Below are positions 15,708 to 24,667 of a stretch of DNA of 64,000 nucleotides, in pieces. Where the stretch lies: NCBI GenBank assembly GCA_963744875.1, contig CAVUVQ010000002.1, positions 434,001 through 498,000 of the forward strand. Direction: 5' to 3'. How positions within the stretch are numbered: the stretch's first letter is position 1; each line of letters begins with the position of its first letter. Position numbers and translations under genes: made by a program. The notes beneath the pieces are model-generated. The model was not told the DNA's origin. It saw only the letters and a list, made by a program, of their open reading frames with translations, and made no database searches. This stretch comes from JACDAE01 sp963744875. GTDB lineage: Bacteria; Chloroflexota; Ktedonobacteria; Ktedonobacterales; Ktedonobacteraceae.

Positions 15708-16358
15708 TTACTCTTTCTCATCCAGCGCCTCCTTAAGCGGCACCAGGCGTTGCTGTAGAGCATAAATGGCTGCCTGCGTACGATCGGCGAGGTGGAGCTT
15801 GGAGAGAATGTTGGAGACGTGCGTTTTAACCGTTTGTTCCCCAATGCCGAGATCGAGCGCGATTTCGTGATTGGAACGTCCACGAGCGATACGCATGAGC
15901 ACCTCTAATTCGCGTGGCGTCAGTTCGTTCAGAGGCGATTGCTGCTTCATTTCGCGCAAGACGCGGGCGGCGACCATAGGATGTAAGACGCTTTCTCCAC
16001 GCGCGGCAGCCCGTACAGCGGTAACCAGGTCGTGGGGAGTAGTGTCCTTAAGCAGATATGAGAGGGCACCAGATTTGATGACCCCAAAGATCTGATCATC
16101 CTCATAATACGAGGTCAGCACGATGATCTGCGTTGCGGGCGTGATGCGCTTGATCTCACGTACCGCCGTAACCCCATCCATCTCCGGCATGAGCAGGTCA
16201 AGCAGAATCACATCGGGTAGCAGATCAGTAGCCAGCTTGATGGCCTGTGTGCCGTTACAGCCTTCGCCTACGACAACGATATCTGGTTGTTGCTCTAGAA
16301 GAAAGCGGATGCCTTGCCTTACGACGGCATGATCATCAACAATCAAGACTTGAATCAC
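15708..16358 (-). CDS. NarL/LuxR-type response regulator
   Basis: The GTG at 16358 (AGAGGAG 8 bases upstream) starts the protein exactly at the receiver domain; the longer frame to 16418 has 20 unneeded residues. 216 residues: receiver with acidic pair Asp8/Asp9 and phosphoacceptor Asp54 (VILLDLLMPEMDG), then a LuxR helix-turn-helix at about 148-208 (LTPRELEVLMRIARGRSNHEIA ... VKTHVSNILSKL). It overlaps the end of the kinase gene by 23 bases, so the two are translationally coupled. The likely target is the ABC exporter genes upstream. Confidence 0.92.
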   Translation of the reverse strand: MIQVLIVDDHAVVRQGIRFLLEQQPDIVVVGEGCNGTQAIKLATDLLPDVILLDLLMPEMDGVTAVREIKRITPATQIIVLTSYYEDDQIFGVIKSGALSYLLKDTTPHDLVTAVRAAARGESVLHPMVAARVLREMKQQSPLNELTPRELEVLMRIARGRSNHEIALDLGIGEQTVKTHVSNILSKLHLADRTQAAIYALQQRLVPLKEALDEKE

Positions 16359-17922
16359 AGGGGTGCTCCTCTGGTAAACGAATATGTATACATGTGCCCT
16401 GACCGGGGGTGCTCTCAAGAGTAAATGTACCGTTCAGTTCCTGCACACGTTCCTGCATCAAGCGCAATCCCAGGCCATGCTGTATTTTGCTCTCGTCGGG
16501 ACTGAAGCCGGAACCATTGTCGCTAATTGTAAGTGTAACATGTTTTTCGTGGGAGAGAAGCGCAAGCCTGATATCAGTAGCGTTAGCGTGACGAACCGCG
16601 TTTGCCAGCGCCTCCTGACTGATACGAAGCAAGGCATGTTCAGCTTTGGCGCTCAATAGAACAGGTGCTATTTCGGTATGTACAACAATGCCGAGACGAG
16701 TAGTATAGCCGATGGCAAGCTCTTTGAGTCCATCAGTCAGGCCCAGGGCTTCGAGTTGCATGGGACGTAGTTCGAGCAGCAATGCCCGCATTTCACGAAT
16801 GGTATTTGTGGTCGTTGTGCCTAACGTTGTGATCTGTGTTTGTAGGGGAGAATCGTGCGGTAGAGCTGTTTGCAGACCACCTGCTAGCATGCTCAATGAG
16901 AATAGATCCTGTGAGATGGCATCATGTAGCTCGCGTGAGATGCGTGATCGCTCGGACAGGCGTGCGTTTTGCTCTGCTAACTCCTGGCGTTGCGCGATGC
17001 TTTCGACGAGTTGCTCCGCCATGCGATTGAATTGTTGCTCCAATTGTCCAACCTCATCTTTGCGCGTAACGAGAACACGCTGTTCATAATTGCCATCGGC
17101 GAAGAGCGTTGTGGCGGACACAAGGTTGCGTAAGCGATGTACCAATCCACGAGTTGTAACGAGGCCAAAGATGCCGCCAATTGGTGCGGAGAGTAGCAAG
17201 GCAATAAGACCACTGATGAATAATAGTATTCCTATGCCTTTTAGGACACCCGGCAAGTTTGTCCAATCAATATTTGTATAAGGGTCTTCTATATAAAGGA
17301 CCCCAACGATACGATGCTGGTTCCAGACGGGTACTGCTGTGCCCAAAACGGTATTTCCGCTTACTGTTGGATAGAGTGAACCCTTGTTTGCTAAACCAGC
17401 CATAGCTGTAGTAATAGCATGCGTCGCATACGGAAGTAGCTGGGAGGTAGAGGCTTTGACTGTATAGCGAGCTGGATAGGAGCTAACTGCTATTTTATCA
17501 TCTGGTGTGATGAGCAAAGCAAAGACTATTTGTTGGTTGTCAGAATAGCGTTGAGCTACGTATGGTATATCAATACTATTATCTTTCGTCGTACCGCCAG
17601 TGAGGGAATGTTCATTAGGATTGCCAAGTTTCAAATCTGAAAGTTTTGTCGTTGTAAGTTGTTTGCTAAGCTGGCTGGCGGTATTCTGTGCGGTGCGTTC
17701 TATCATAGGAATAAGCGTATTAGTATTGGGGTGAAAAGAGATAGCGATAATAAGTACGATAAAGATCGTGAGTAGTTCCAGGAGGAGTACCCAGGCGATG
17801 GTGACCCAGACGTAAGAGAAGGTCATCCGTGCCTGCAATCCAGACCATTTGAGACGTGGCTGGAGTGTGGGGGATAGAGTATGTTTAGCGCTTATGTTTT
17901 TGTGCTTCATATCCTTATCCAT
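16336..17922 (-). CDS. Membrane sensor histidine kinase (HisKA_3, NarL partner)
   Basis: This 528-residue kinase has one N-terminal helix (about 36-62), an extracytoplasmic sensor of about 165 residues, a second helix (about 228-255), HAMP (about 256-312), coiled region, dimerisation/phosphoacceptor motif SRELHDAISQDLFSLSMLAGGL (HisKA_3) and HATPase with SDNGSGFSPDESKIQHGLGLRLMQERV. It is LiaS/DesK-like in layout and phosphorylates the overlapping regulator. The ligand is unknown. It follows the ABC permease gene by about 110 bases on the same strand, so exporter, kinase and regulator probably form one functional module for envelope or antibiotic stress. Confidence 0.9.
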   Translation of the reverse strand: MDKDMKHKNISAKHTLSPTLQPRLKWSGLQARMTFSYVWVTIAWVLLLELLTIFIVLIIAISFHPNTNTLIPMIERTAQNTASQLSKQLTTTKLSDLKLGNPNEHSLTGGTTKDNSIDIPYVAQRYSDNQQIVFALLITPDDKIAVSSYPARYTVKASTSQLLPYATHAITTAMAGLANKGSLYPTVSGNTVLGTAVPVWNQHRIVGVLYIEDPYTNIDWTNLPGVLKGIGILLFISGLIALLLSAPIGGIFGLVTTRGLVHRLRNLVSATTLFADGNYEQRVLVTRKDEVGQLEQQFNRMAEQLVESIAQRQELAEQNARLSERSRISRELHDAISQDLFSLSMLAGGLQTALPHDSPLQTQITTLGTTTTNTIREMRALLLELRPMQLEALGLTDGLKELAIGYTTRLGIVVHTEIAPVLLSAKAEHALLRISQEALANAVRHANATDIRLALLSHEKHVTLTISDNGSGFSPDESKIQHGLGLRLMQERVQELNGTFTLESTPGQGTCIHIRLPEEHPCDSSLDC

Positions 17923-18031
17923 GAGTACAATAGGTCTGATCCTTCCCTATTACCTGTGATTATATTCTATTATACGTTATGTGAATATTTATCTGTAGGA
18001 TAGCCTTTATAGTTATCCTACAGATCTTGAA

Positions 18032-19096
18032 CTAATGTGTTATGTCGCGTTGAACGGTGAGCAAGCAGGGCAGAGCAACGAAAACAATCAGGTATCCCGC
18101 CAGAACGAGCAGGGCATGTAGATTTGATAATGATGAGGCGGGGAAGCCTACAATAAAGTGAGCCTGATTTTGCAAGAGAGCGTTAACGTTGCTGCTGATA
18201 AGGTAATCAGGTAGAGCTTTCAAAAAGTTGCCGATAGCGCCTCCAACCATGCCGGAAAACAGGCTCAGGACATTGTTTAAAATTGATTCCATAAAGAGCC
18301 ACATGAGTCCGGCTACGATCCCCGCTGTGGTGGAACGTCCCAGTGTCGCGAAGAAGAGCGCAACCATCGTATAGGTGAACCAGCCGAGCATAGCCACAAG
18401 CAGGTAGAGTAGAGCGTGTGCCAGCCATAGGCCCGTAAAGAAATGAAAACCTGGTGTCGTGCCGGAGATGAAACTGAACATGTAGCCCAGAGCTATACCG
18501 ATCAACGTTATAACAAGCAATCCTATTACGGTGCCGATGAGAGCTGTCAGCAATTTAGCAAGCAGAAACTGGATACGAGTGGGGCCGCGCGTGAAAATCA
18601 GGCGTACCGTTCCAAGGCTATATTCTCCCCCTACTATAACTCCGGCCAGAATGATAATTAAAGGCGTTAAGATACTATAGGTGACGGCTATGCTGATGAA
18701 GCCGAATAGTGAAAAAGGGAGACGGAGTAAACTGGCACTACTCGTAATAGCCTTCTGTTTGTATTGTGCCAGTTCTGCCTGTGTGGGCTGGTGGTTGATG
18801 CAATCAGGTGGTTTTAATTGTGGTGCTTGAGAACAGAGCACAGGTGCAAAACTGGCGGCAGGTTTGCTCATTTCAGCGTTTAGAGCAAGGACGGCTGCTA
18901 GAACTGTCAGGAGAATGATGCTCAAGGCAACGATTGGTAACACTTTCGAGAGTGCACGGCGGCGCAATTTATAGAGTTCCATCGCCACAAGGCGCAGTAG
19001 GACGCTCAGATAGTCTGATCTACCCATCACGACCGAGGGGGTGCGTGGTGCAGTTGGAACGGGTTGTGTGGGAAGTGATTGCAGGGTTGTGCTCAT
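18032..19096 (-). CDS. ABC-2 type transporter permease
   Basis: This 354-residue integral membrane protein has one helix near 39-72 (..KVLPIVALSIILLTVLAAVLAL), a loop of about 60 residues, then five or more helices (TYSILTPLIIILAGVIVGGEYSLGTVRLIFTRGPTR .. LLVITLIGIALG .. ALLYLLVAMLGWFTYTMVALFFATLG .. LLVLAGYLIVFVALPCLL). The motif GGEYSLGTVRLIFTRGP after helix 3 is characteristic of ABC-2 permeases of exporter pairs. The ATPase stop overlaps its ATG (TAATG), so it is translationally coupled to that gene. Confidence 0.88.
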   Translation of the reverse strand: MSTTLQSLPTQPVPTAPRTPSVVMGRSDYLSVLLRLVAMELYKLRRRALSKVLPIVALSIILLTVLAAVLALNAEMSKPAASFAPVLCSQAPQLKPPDCINHQPTQAELAQYKQKAITSSASLLRLPFSLFGFISIAVTYSILTPLIIILAGVIVGGEYSLGTVRLIFTRGPTRIQFLLAKLLTALIGTVIGLLVITLIGIALGYMFSFISGTTPGFHFFTGLWLAHALLYLLVAMLGWFTYTMVALFFATLGRSTTAGIVAGLMWLFMESILNNVLSLFSGMVGGAIGNFLKALPDYLISSNVNALLQNQAHFIVGFPASSLSNLHALLVLAGYLIVFVALPCLLTVQRDITH

Positions 19097-20163
19097 TATT
19101 GGCCTCGCTTTCTGCTATTCGTCAATTCAGGTGTCATTGAGGGAGTTGCGGCCAGGGCCATCATCTCGGCATGGGTGTCCCTGGTTGCTTGATTGGTTAC
19201 ATCCAGGTAAAACTCCTCCAGGCTGGTATGGTGAGGATACATCTCGGCGATGAAGAGTTGGTATTGAGCCAGGAGTGCCGTGAGTTTCGATGAGTGTGTG
19301 GTAGAGTTTTGTACAGAGAGAGCAAGCGTATTTTGCTGATCAGTTTTCTGGCCGACCGCCGAGATCCAGGTCAGTGTATCTTTGCTCGCTTGTTGGAGGA
19401 TAGAGAGAGCGTGTTCCGTCTCTTCAGGAGTATCGAAGCGTACGATGAGCTGCTCGCCTTCGCGCAGGAGTTCGTCAACGTTGCCTTGTCTGAGCATGTT
19501 ACCTTTTTGTAGGATGGCGACGCGATTGCAGACCTGTTGTACCTCATAGAGAATGTGGCTGGAGAGAAAGATGGTCTTGCCCAGCGAGGACAGGCGCTGA
19601 ATCAACTGGCGAATCTCGTGAACTCCTTCAGGGTCAAGCCCATTGGTGGGTTCATCGAGCAGCACCAGTTCTGGATCGGCGAGCAGAGCAGCACCAATAC
19701 CCAGACGTTGTTTCATGCCCAGGGAGTATTTGCGGTAAGCGTCATTTGCACGGGTACGCAGGTCAACGATATCGAGTATTTCATCGATGCGCTGTTGATT
19801 GACGTTGCCCAGTTGCATATTAGAGCTGGCCGCGATCGTGCGTAGATTATCGATGCCTGAAAGGTAAGGATAAAAGACGGGTGTTTCGATGATCGCGCCG
19901 ATACGTGGCAGGATGGCTGAGCGATGTTTGTCTGCATCCATGCCAAAGAGCTGAATATGCCCGGTGGTTGGACGAATCAGGCCCAGTAGCATGCGGATTG
20001 TTGTCGTCTTACCTGATCCATTGGGTCCAAGAAAGCCGAAGACATCGCCACGCATAACCTGGAGCTGAAGATCATTAACGGCGACCAGGGTGCCAAATGC
20101 TTTCGTAAGTCGATGCGTGCGGATAATACAGGGTTTGTCGAGATGAGGAGATTGATTTTCCAT
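19096..20163 (-). CDS. ABC transporter ATP-binding protein (DrrA/CcmA type)
   Basis: The ATG at 20163 is preceded by AAAGGAG at 7 bases; the longer frame to 20283 lacks a ribosome site. 355 residues: Walker A GPNGSGKTTT, Q-loop region, signature YSLGMKQRLGIG, Walker B LVLLDEPTNGLDPEG, H-loop SSHIL, then a C-terminal extension of about 100 residues typical of exporter ATPases linked to drug or peptide resistance. It energises the coupled permease and heads the ABC/two-component module at 15.7-20.2 kb. Confidence 0.92.
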   Translation of the reverse strand: MENQSPHLDKPCIIRTHRLTKAFGTLVAVNDLQLQVMRGDVFGFLGPNGSGKTTTIRMLLGLIRPTTGHIQLFGMDADKHRSAILPRIGAIIETPVFYPYLSGIDNLRTIAASSNMQLGNVNQQRIDEILDIVDLRTRANDAYRKYSLGMKQRLGIGAALLADPELVLLDEPTNGLDPEGVHEIRQLIQRLSSLGKTIFLSSHILYEVQQVCNRVAILQKGNMLRQGNVDELLREGEQLIVRFDTPEETEHALSILQQASKDTLTWISAVGQKTDQQNTLALSVQNSTTHSSKLTALLAQYQLFIAEMYPHHTSLEEFYLDVTNQATRDTHAEMMALAATPSMTPELTNSRKRGQ

Positions 20164-20363
20164 AACGTTACTCCTTTTTTGAGATGCTATTATCTGTTTG
20201 TATAGGGGGCACTTATGGACGCAATTTGTACGTCCGGTGCCTTGTGGTGAAGTGTAGCATTGAGGAGGTCGGAATGAGATCACGTATGAGATGGATATTT
20301 TCTCATACTTTTGAGGGAGGAAGGGATTCTACCTGGGTGAGGGATGCGATGGTTTTCAGAAGA

Positions 20364-20395
20364 AACGTTCTCATTTTGACTCAAATGAGAACGTT
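20364..20395 (-). terminator. Palindromic hairpin after yqeY-like gene
   Basis: A 13-bp perfect stem AACGTTCTCATTT / AAATGAGAACGTT with a 6-base loop, followed on the minus strand by TTCTTCT. It lies 15 bases past the stop of the YqeY gene. The T-run is imperfect, so it could also be an operator for the ABC genes downstream. Confidence 0.55.
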
Positions 20396-20410
20396 ATGAA
20401 TACATAAAGG

Positions 20411-20884
20411 TTACTGGGTCATCTCGCGCACAATCGTGTTAACACGTTTTCCATCGGCGCGACCACGAGTTTCTTTAGAGGCCAGGGGCATCACTTTCCG
20501 GAACTCCCCGCCATGTTCGGCGATTAATTGGCTGACAATGGCCCGGATCTCGTCGTCGCTCATCTGTCCCGCCTGTACATAGGCCTGCAATATATCCAGT
20601 TCGCGCCGTTCTTTTTGGACCAGTTCTGTGCGACCGCCCTGCTCATAAAGAGGGATCGCCTGATTGCGCTTTTTGATTTCCTGTTCTAATACTTTCATTG
20701 TGTCGGCTTCCGTCAGAGGCTGCCCATACTCAGGATTTTTGCGATCTGTGCGTGCGACCTCAAGATTATGAATTGCGCCCAGGGCCATCCGTAATGTATC
20801 CAGGCGTGTCTGGTCGCGAGCTTTCTGTGCATCTATGATATCTTTGCGTAATTGTTGTTCAATAGGAAATTCTTGTCGAGCCAT
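20411..20884 (-). CDS. GatB/YqeY domain protein
   Basis: The ATG at 20884 has GGAGG 10 bases upstream; 157 residues remain, the usual YqeY size. The whole protein is the helical GatB/YqeY domain: QQLRKDIIDAQKARDQTRLDTLRMALGAIHNLEVA near the start, EQEIKKRNQAIPLYEQGGRTELVQKERRELDILQAY in the middle, and MPLASKETRGRADGKRVNTIVREMTQ at the end. Known from the family: it resembles the tRNA-binding tail of the GatB amidotransferase subunit, but stand-alone YqeY has no firmly established role. No operon partner is visible. Confidence 0.9.
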   Translation of the reverse strand: MARQEFPIEQQLRKDIIDAQKARDQTRLDTLRMALGAIHNLEVARTDRKNPEYGQPLTEADTMKVLEQEIKKRNQAIPLYEQGGRTELVQKERRELDILQAYVQAGQMSDDEIRAIVSQLIAEHGGEFRKVMPLASKETRGRADGKRVNTIVREMTQ

Positions 20885-21008
20885 AATAATCTTGCCTCCA
20901 ATAGTGCTACTGTTAATTGTAGCTGCTAGTATACTATGAAAGCGAGGAAAAAGCACTCATGCTAGTGTGCATCATTCTGTATTTCATGTATCAGGAAAAT
21001 GGCGCATT

Positions 21009-21290
21009 CTACAGCAGTAAACGGTGCATGAAACTATACCCACCTCCGACGCGTCGAAGCAAAATGCGAGCCGTTGCATCTTCGAGAAATGCCAGTGTTT
21101 GTTGGGGAAAGGTATGTGAACGCCCGAGCAGAACCCAAATCGTCATATGACGTAATACTGCTATTCCGCCAGTCAATAGCCACACAAACAATCCCCCACT
21201 TATCCCTAATAGCAGTCCCATGTTTATCCCGGTGCTCAACGCAATGCTTAATCCGGAATTGATACCTGCTCTGGCATAATAGATACTCCA
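21009..21290 (-). pseudogene. C-terminal remnant of a NACHT-type NTPase membrane protein
   Basis: The minus-strand frame reads YYARAGINSGLSIALSTGIN, then a hydrophobic Gly-rich stretch, then VLLGRSHTFPQQTLAFLEDA and TARILLRRVGGGYSFMHRLL before a stop. From memory this matches the conserved end of NACHT-domain NTPases of cyanobacteria and Chloroflexota (Gly/Leu-rich membrane segment, then FLD.A..RILLRKVGGGYIF.HRLLL..F). Only about 90 codons are left. There is an in-frame stop just upstream and no NTPase domain, so it is a dead fragment of an NTPase of the kind used in defence or signalling. Confidence 0.55.
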
Positions 21291-21403
21291 ATCCTTTTTT
21301 CTCTACTTCGTGTAGTATAAAACGAAAAGGCTCTCTCTGCAAAAAGAGAGTATAAATAGGAGTTCTATGAAAAAGAATTGAGCGGTTTGTTGTAGAGTCA
21401 GAC

Positions 21404-21441
21404 CGCTGAGGAGTATACAGGTCATATTCGGCTCCTCAGCG
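21404..21441 (-). terminator. Hairpin downstream of the symporter operon
   Basis: A perfect 10-bp inverted repeat CGCTGAGGAG / CTCCTCAGCG with an 18-base loop lies 75-115 bases past the end of the small membrane gene. A second inverted repeat, CCCACACGC / GCGTGTGGG, lies at 21453-21495. No long T-run is present, so termination is probable but not certain. Confidence 0.4.
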
Positions 21442-21517
21442 CTGCGACGAGACGAGTTCCCACACGCCGATAAGCAGATACCATCAGCGTGTGGGACGCG
21501 GCTAAGGGGATGTGGGA

Positions 21518-21868
21518 TCACCCCTCACGCTCTGCTTCGGGAGCACTTGTGCCTTTGTCCGGTAAGATCTCAGAGGTACGTTGTGCGTCGGGTTCGACCT
21601 CTTGTGACGAGTCGTCTGCGGGGCGTAGAACTGGCAGAACGCGCCACCACAGCAGGAACAGCAGCCCGAGGATCAGCATGGCGATGCCCATCCACAGGTT
21701 GATGTTGATGCCGGATGCTTTCCGTATTTCTGCTGGACCGTCGAAGATCCCGGCAAAAATCAGTATCACCCCATAGAGAGTGAACAGGCCTCCGATCAGG
21801 ATGCGCAGGTCGAATAGTTTGGCTGCCGCCGATGGCAACGGCTTTGGCTGGGCCGACTGTTGGCTCAT
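21518..21868 (-). CDS. Small two-helix membrane protein paired with SSS symporter
   Basis: 116 residues with AAAGGAG 6 bases before the ATG. There are two hydrophobic helices (about 24-44 LRILIGGLFTLYGVILIFAGIF and about 58-78 LWMGIAMLILGLLFLLWW) and acidic, disordered ends. It starts 25 bases after the symporter gene on the same strand, so it is almost certainly cotranscribed. Actinobacterial-type sodium:solute symporters often have such a small neighbour (recalled, not checked). A role as accessory subunit is inferred. Confidence 0.75.
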   Translation of the reverse strand: MSQQSAQPKPLPSAAAKLFDLRILIGGLFTLYGVILIFAGIFDGPAEIRKASGININLWMGIAMLILGLLFLLWWRVLPVLRPADDSSQEVEPDAQRTSEILPDKGTSAPEAEREG

Positions 21869-21893
21869 TATATGCTCCTTTCGTTTCTTGCGA

Positions 21894-23597
21894 CTAGATG
21901 AAGATCAGGGAGAGCAAGACCGTGATGCCGATTGCGGTCCATCCGAGCACCGCTGGCGACTTCCACCACGGTGGCCGGGCTATCTTCGATGGGTCGGGCG
22001 CGTTGGGATCCGGGACGCCCCAGACCAGACCGCCCAGCTCGGACAGCGGCTTTGCTTTGCCCAGGTAGGTCACGATGACGGTCACCAGCGCGTCGGCCAG
22101 GAAGGCGGCAATGGCCCCGTAGAAGTTCTGCATCTGGGCGTTGATGGTGAGGTGCGCCGCGTCGATGTGGCCGCCGGGATAGAAGTACGGCAGGTTGAAC
22201 GCCACAAAGTGGAAGATCGCTGCGGCAAGCGTGCCTGCTGCCAGCCCGAGAATACCCGACCACGGCGAGACCCGCTTCCAGAACATCGCAATGATGAACG
22301 TCGCGAATAGTGGGGCGTTGAAGAACGAGAACAGCAACTGGATATAGTTCATAATGTTGCTGTAGCCTGCTGCAATGAAGGCGGTCAGGATTCCGATCAG
22401 CACCCCGACGATAGTCACGATCTGGCCGACTCGGAGATAGTAGTTGTCGGAACGGTCGCGGCGGACGTAGGATTGCCAGATGTCATAGGTGAACACCGTA
22501 TTGAATGCGGAGACGTTGGCCGCCATCCCAGCCATAAAGGCCGCCATCAGGCCAGCCATCGCTATGCCGAGCACCCCGTTGGGCAGGAACTGGTTCATCA
22601 GCAGCGGGATCGCGTCATTGTAGGGAAGGCCCGAGGGAGTGCCCAGGTGTGGCACCAGGATTAGAGCGAGCAGGCCAGGGATGATAGTCAGGAAAGGAAT
22701 GAAGATTTTGGGAAAGGCACCGATGAGAGGAGTGCGCTGCCCGGCTGAGAGGTCCTTGGCCGAGAGTGCTCGCTGCACTTCAGCAAAGTTGGTTGTCCAG
22801 TAGCCAAACGAGAGCACGAAGCCAAGCCCAAAGACAATGCCGATCCAATCGCCCAGCGGGTTGGACCAGGGGATACCGATGCCCTTCCATGCGTGGAAGG
22901 CATCTTGACCCAGGGATGTGTGCATCACTGCGGTTTGCAAGCCAGACCAGCCGCCGACATGCGCCAGCCCAACGATCACGATAGGGATGAGTCCGGCCAG
23001 GATCACGAAGAATTGCAGAACCTCGTTGTAAATCGCGCCGGAGAGGCCACCGAGCGTGATATAGGCCAGCACAAAGCCAGCCGCGACGATGATGGAAAGC
23101 CACAATGGCCAGCCCAGCAGTGCCTCCAGGATAATCCCCAGGGCATAGAGATTGACCCCGGCGATGAGCACAGTGGAGACGGCGAATGTGAGCGCATTGA
23201 AGAGGTGGGTCGGTGCGTTGAAGCGACGACGCAGGTATTCGGGAACGCTACGCACCCGCGAACCGTAGTAGAAGGGCATCATCACCAGACCGAGGAAGAC
23301 CATGGCCGGGACAGCACCGATCCAGTAGAAGTGGACGGTGGACCAGCCGTACTGGGCACCATTGGCCGCCATACCGAGGATCTCAATGGCACCGAGGTTA
23401 GCGGAGACAAAGGCGAGTCCAGTGATCCAGGCGGGTAAGGAGCGTCCGGCCAGCAGAAAATCCTCGCTAGTGGCGATGGCACGCCGGGCGAGGACGCCGA
23501 TAGTAATGACCAGGGCAAAGTAGATAATTAGGATACCGAAATCCAGGACATTGAGGTGCAGTCGCAACGGGTCGACTGCAAGCATTGCCAGAAGCAT
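21894..23597 (-). CDS. Sodium:solute symporter (SSS/SGLT family)
   Basis: 567 residues with about 13-14 helices and GAGAGGAG 7 bases before the ATG. Family signatures: RRAIATSEDFLLAGRSLPAWITGLAFVSANLGAIEILG near the N-terminus (the SSS helix-1 region), SVPEYLRRRFN, and GGLSGAIYNEVLQFFVILAGL. It imports an organic solute with Na+. The SGLT-like helices suggest a sugar or related compound, but the substrate is not certain. Base composition is visibly richer in G+C than the genes on either side, which with the small partner gene suggests acquisition from an actinobacterium. A perfect 18-bp palindrome lies about 55 bases upstream of the start. Confidence 0.9.
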   Translation of the reverse strand: MLLAMLAVDPLRLHLNVLDFGILIIYFALVITIGVLARRAIATSEDFLLAGRSLPAWITGLAFVSANLGAIEILGMAANGAQYGWSTVHFYWIGAVPAMVFLGLVMMPFYYGSRVRSVPEYLRRRFNAPTHLFNALTFAVSTVLIAGVNLYALGIILEALLGWPLWLSIIVAAGFVLAYITLGGLSGAIYNEVLQFFVILAGLIPIVIVGLAHVGGWSGLQTAVMHTSLGQDAFHAWKGIGIPWSNPLGDWIGIVFGLGFVLSFGYWTTNFAEVQRALSAKDLSAGQRTPLIGAFPKIFIPFLTIIPGLLALILVPHLGTPSGLPYNDAIPLLMNQFLPNGVLGIAMAGLMAAFMAGMAANVSAFNTVFTYDIWQSYVRRDRSDNYYLRVGQIVTIVGVLIGILTAFIAAGYSNIMNYIQLLFSFFNAPLFATFIIAMFWKRVSPWSGILGLAAGTLAAAIFHFVAFNLPYFYPGGHIDAAHLTINAQMQNFYGAIAAFLADALVTVIVTYLGKAKPLSELGGLVWGVPDPNAPDPSKIARPPWWKSPAVLGWTAIGITVLLSLIFI

Positions 23598-23652
23598 AAC
23601 CGACTCCTCTCATTTTATCAATGACCAGGTGAAGAGGTGAATGCGTTATACG

Positions 23653-23670
23653 GATCTCTACGTAGAGATC
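23653..23670. promoter_or_regulatory. Candidate operator upstream of the symporter gene
   Basis: GATCTCTACGTAGAGATC is a perfect 18-bp palindrome, placed in the promoter region of the symporter gene. It has the size and symmetry of a dimeric repressor site. No regulator gene is adjacent. Confidence 0.5.
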
Positions 23671-23788
23671 TGTATTCTCCAGCTAAAAAGGGGTAGACAT
23701 ACACGACGAACGTTTTAGCGGAAGTACTCTGTATTCAACACGATTAAAAGCCCCTGATAGGTGACAAGGAGGCAGTACCCCCAACGAG

Positions 23789-23821
23789 GTAGGGGTGCGG
23801 TGAGCGGAGCGAACAAGCCCG
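23789..23821. repeat. Partial R2-type repeat arm
   Basis: GTAGGGGTGCGG followed by TGAGCGGAGCGAACAAGCCC shares 19-20 bases with the outer arms of the complete R2 element at 28.3 kb (TGAGCGGAGCGAATAAGCCC). No second arm is seen here, so it is a solo remnant. Confidence 0.55.
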
Positions 23822-23935
23822 TGCATTCCCGATCATCCATCCCGATCATCCATTGCGTTCCCAATCATCCGTTGCCTCAGTACGCCCATGATGTTCCTGA
23901 TGCTATGATGTGCCTGACACTATGGTGTCTGAATC

Positions 23936-24667
23936 CTATGATGGGAGCACAGATGCGGTCTTACTGATAGCCGCCTTACTAAAGTTTGCCCTGGTAGGTG
24001 TAGTGGTACTCCGAGGTATTTCATTATCGGATGATGGCATGACTGGTAAATGCAGTGGAAGCATAAAATGGAAGCACGAGCCATGCTCCAGCTCGCTTTC
24101 CACCCAGACTTTCCCCGTATGCATTTCAATGATCTGGCGCACAATGGGGAGGCCCAATCCGGCTCCCTGAATATATTGAGTCGCGGCTGAATGAATGCGA
24201 CTATACGGAATAAATACCTGATCGAGCATATCTGGATGAATGCCTATGCCTTCATCTTGTACGGAGACATGTACACCTGCGTCTTCTAATGCACAGGTTA
24301 CGTGAATTTCTCCGCCATGGGGCGAGTACTTTACCGCATTAGAGAGTAGATTTGTCAGGACCTGCATGATTTTGTCGCGGTCCGCCTCTATCGCTGGGAG
24401 GTGCTCATCACCCTGAAAAGAAATGGTGTGCCACAAAGATGTCAGGCGAGTCCGTTCGACGGCTTCCTTCACAAGTTCGTTCAGGTCCACAGCTTCCGGG
24501 GTTAGCTTCATTTTGCCGGCCCGTATCTTTTCCAGGTCAAGCAAATTATCGATCATGCGATGCAGGCGTAGAGCATCGGTGTGAATGTCATTGGCGTATT
24601 CTCTTATTTCGGCGACATCAAAATCTTCATCACGCAGAAGAGCGCTAAATCCCTGGATGCTCGTCAA
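23936..24667 (-). pseudogene. Histidine kinase catalytic part (out of frame with its PAS part)
   Basis: This frame starts inside the H-box (LTSIQGFSALL) and contains the HATPase domain: N-box NLLSNAVKYSPHGGEI, G1 VQDEGIGIHPDMLDQVF, G2 GAGLGLPIVRQIIEMHTGKVWVESE. The phosphoacceptor His lies in the other frame. It ends with an unrelated 40-residue Ser/Thr tail. With one base removed in the AACATTGACG stretch (24666-24671) it joins the PAS part to give one cytoplasmic PAS-HisKA-HATPase kinase of about 420 residues. As sequenced the product is split and cannot signal normally. Confidence 0.75.

Noticed and set aside
21780..23438. Long plus-strand frames (for example 21780-22310 and 22893-23438)
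   Set aside because: They are shadows opposite the GC-rich symporter gene, which has a full set of family motifs.
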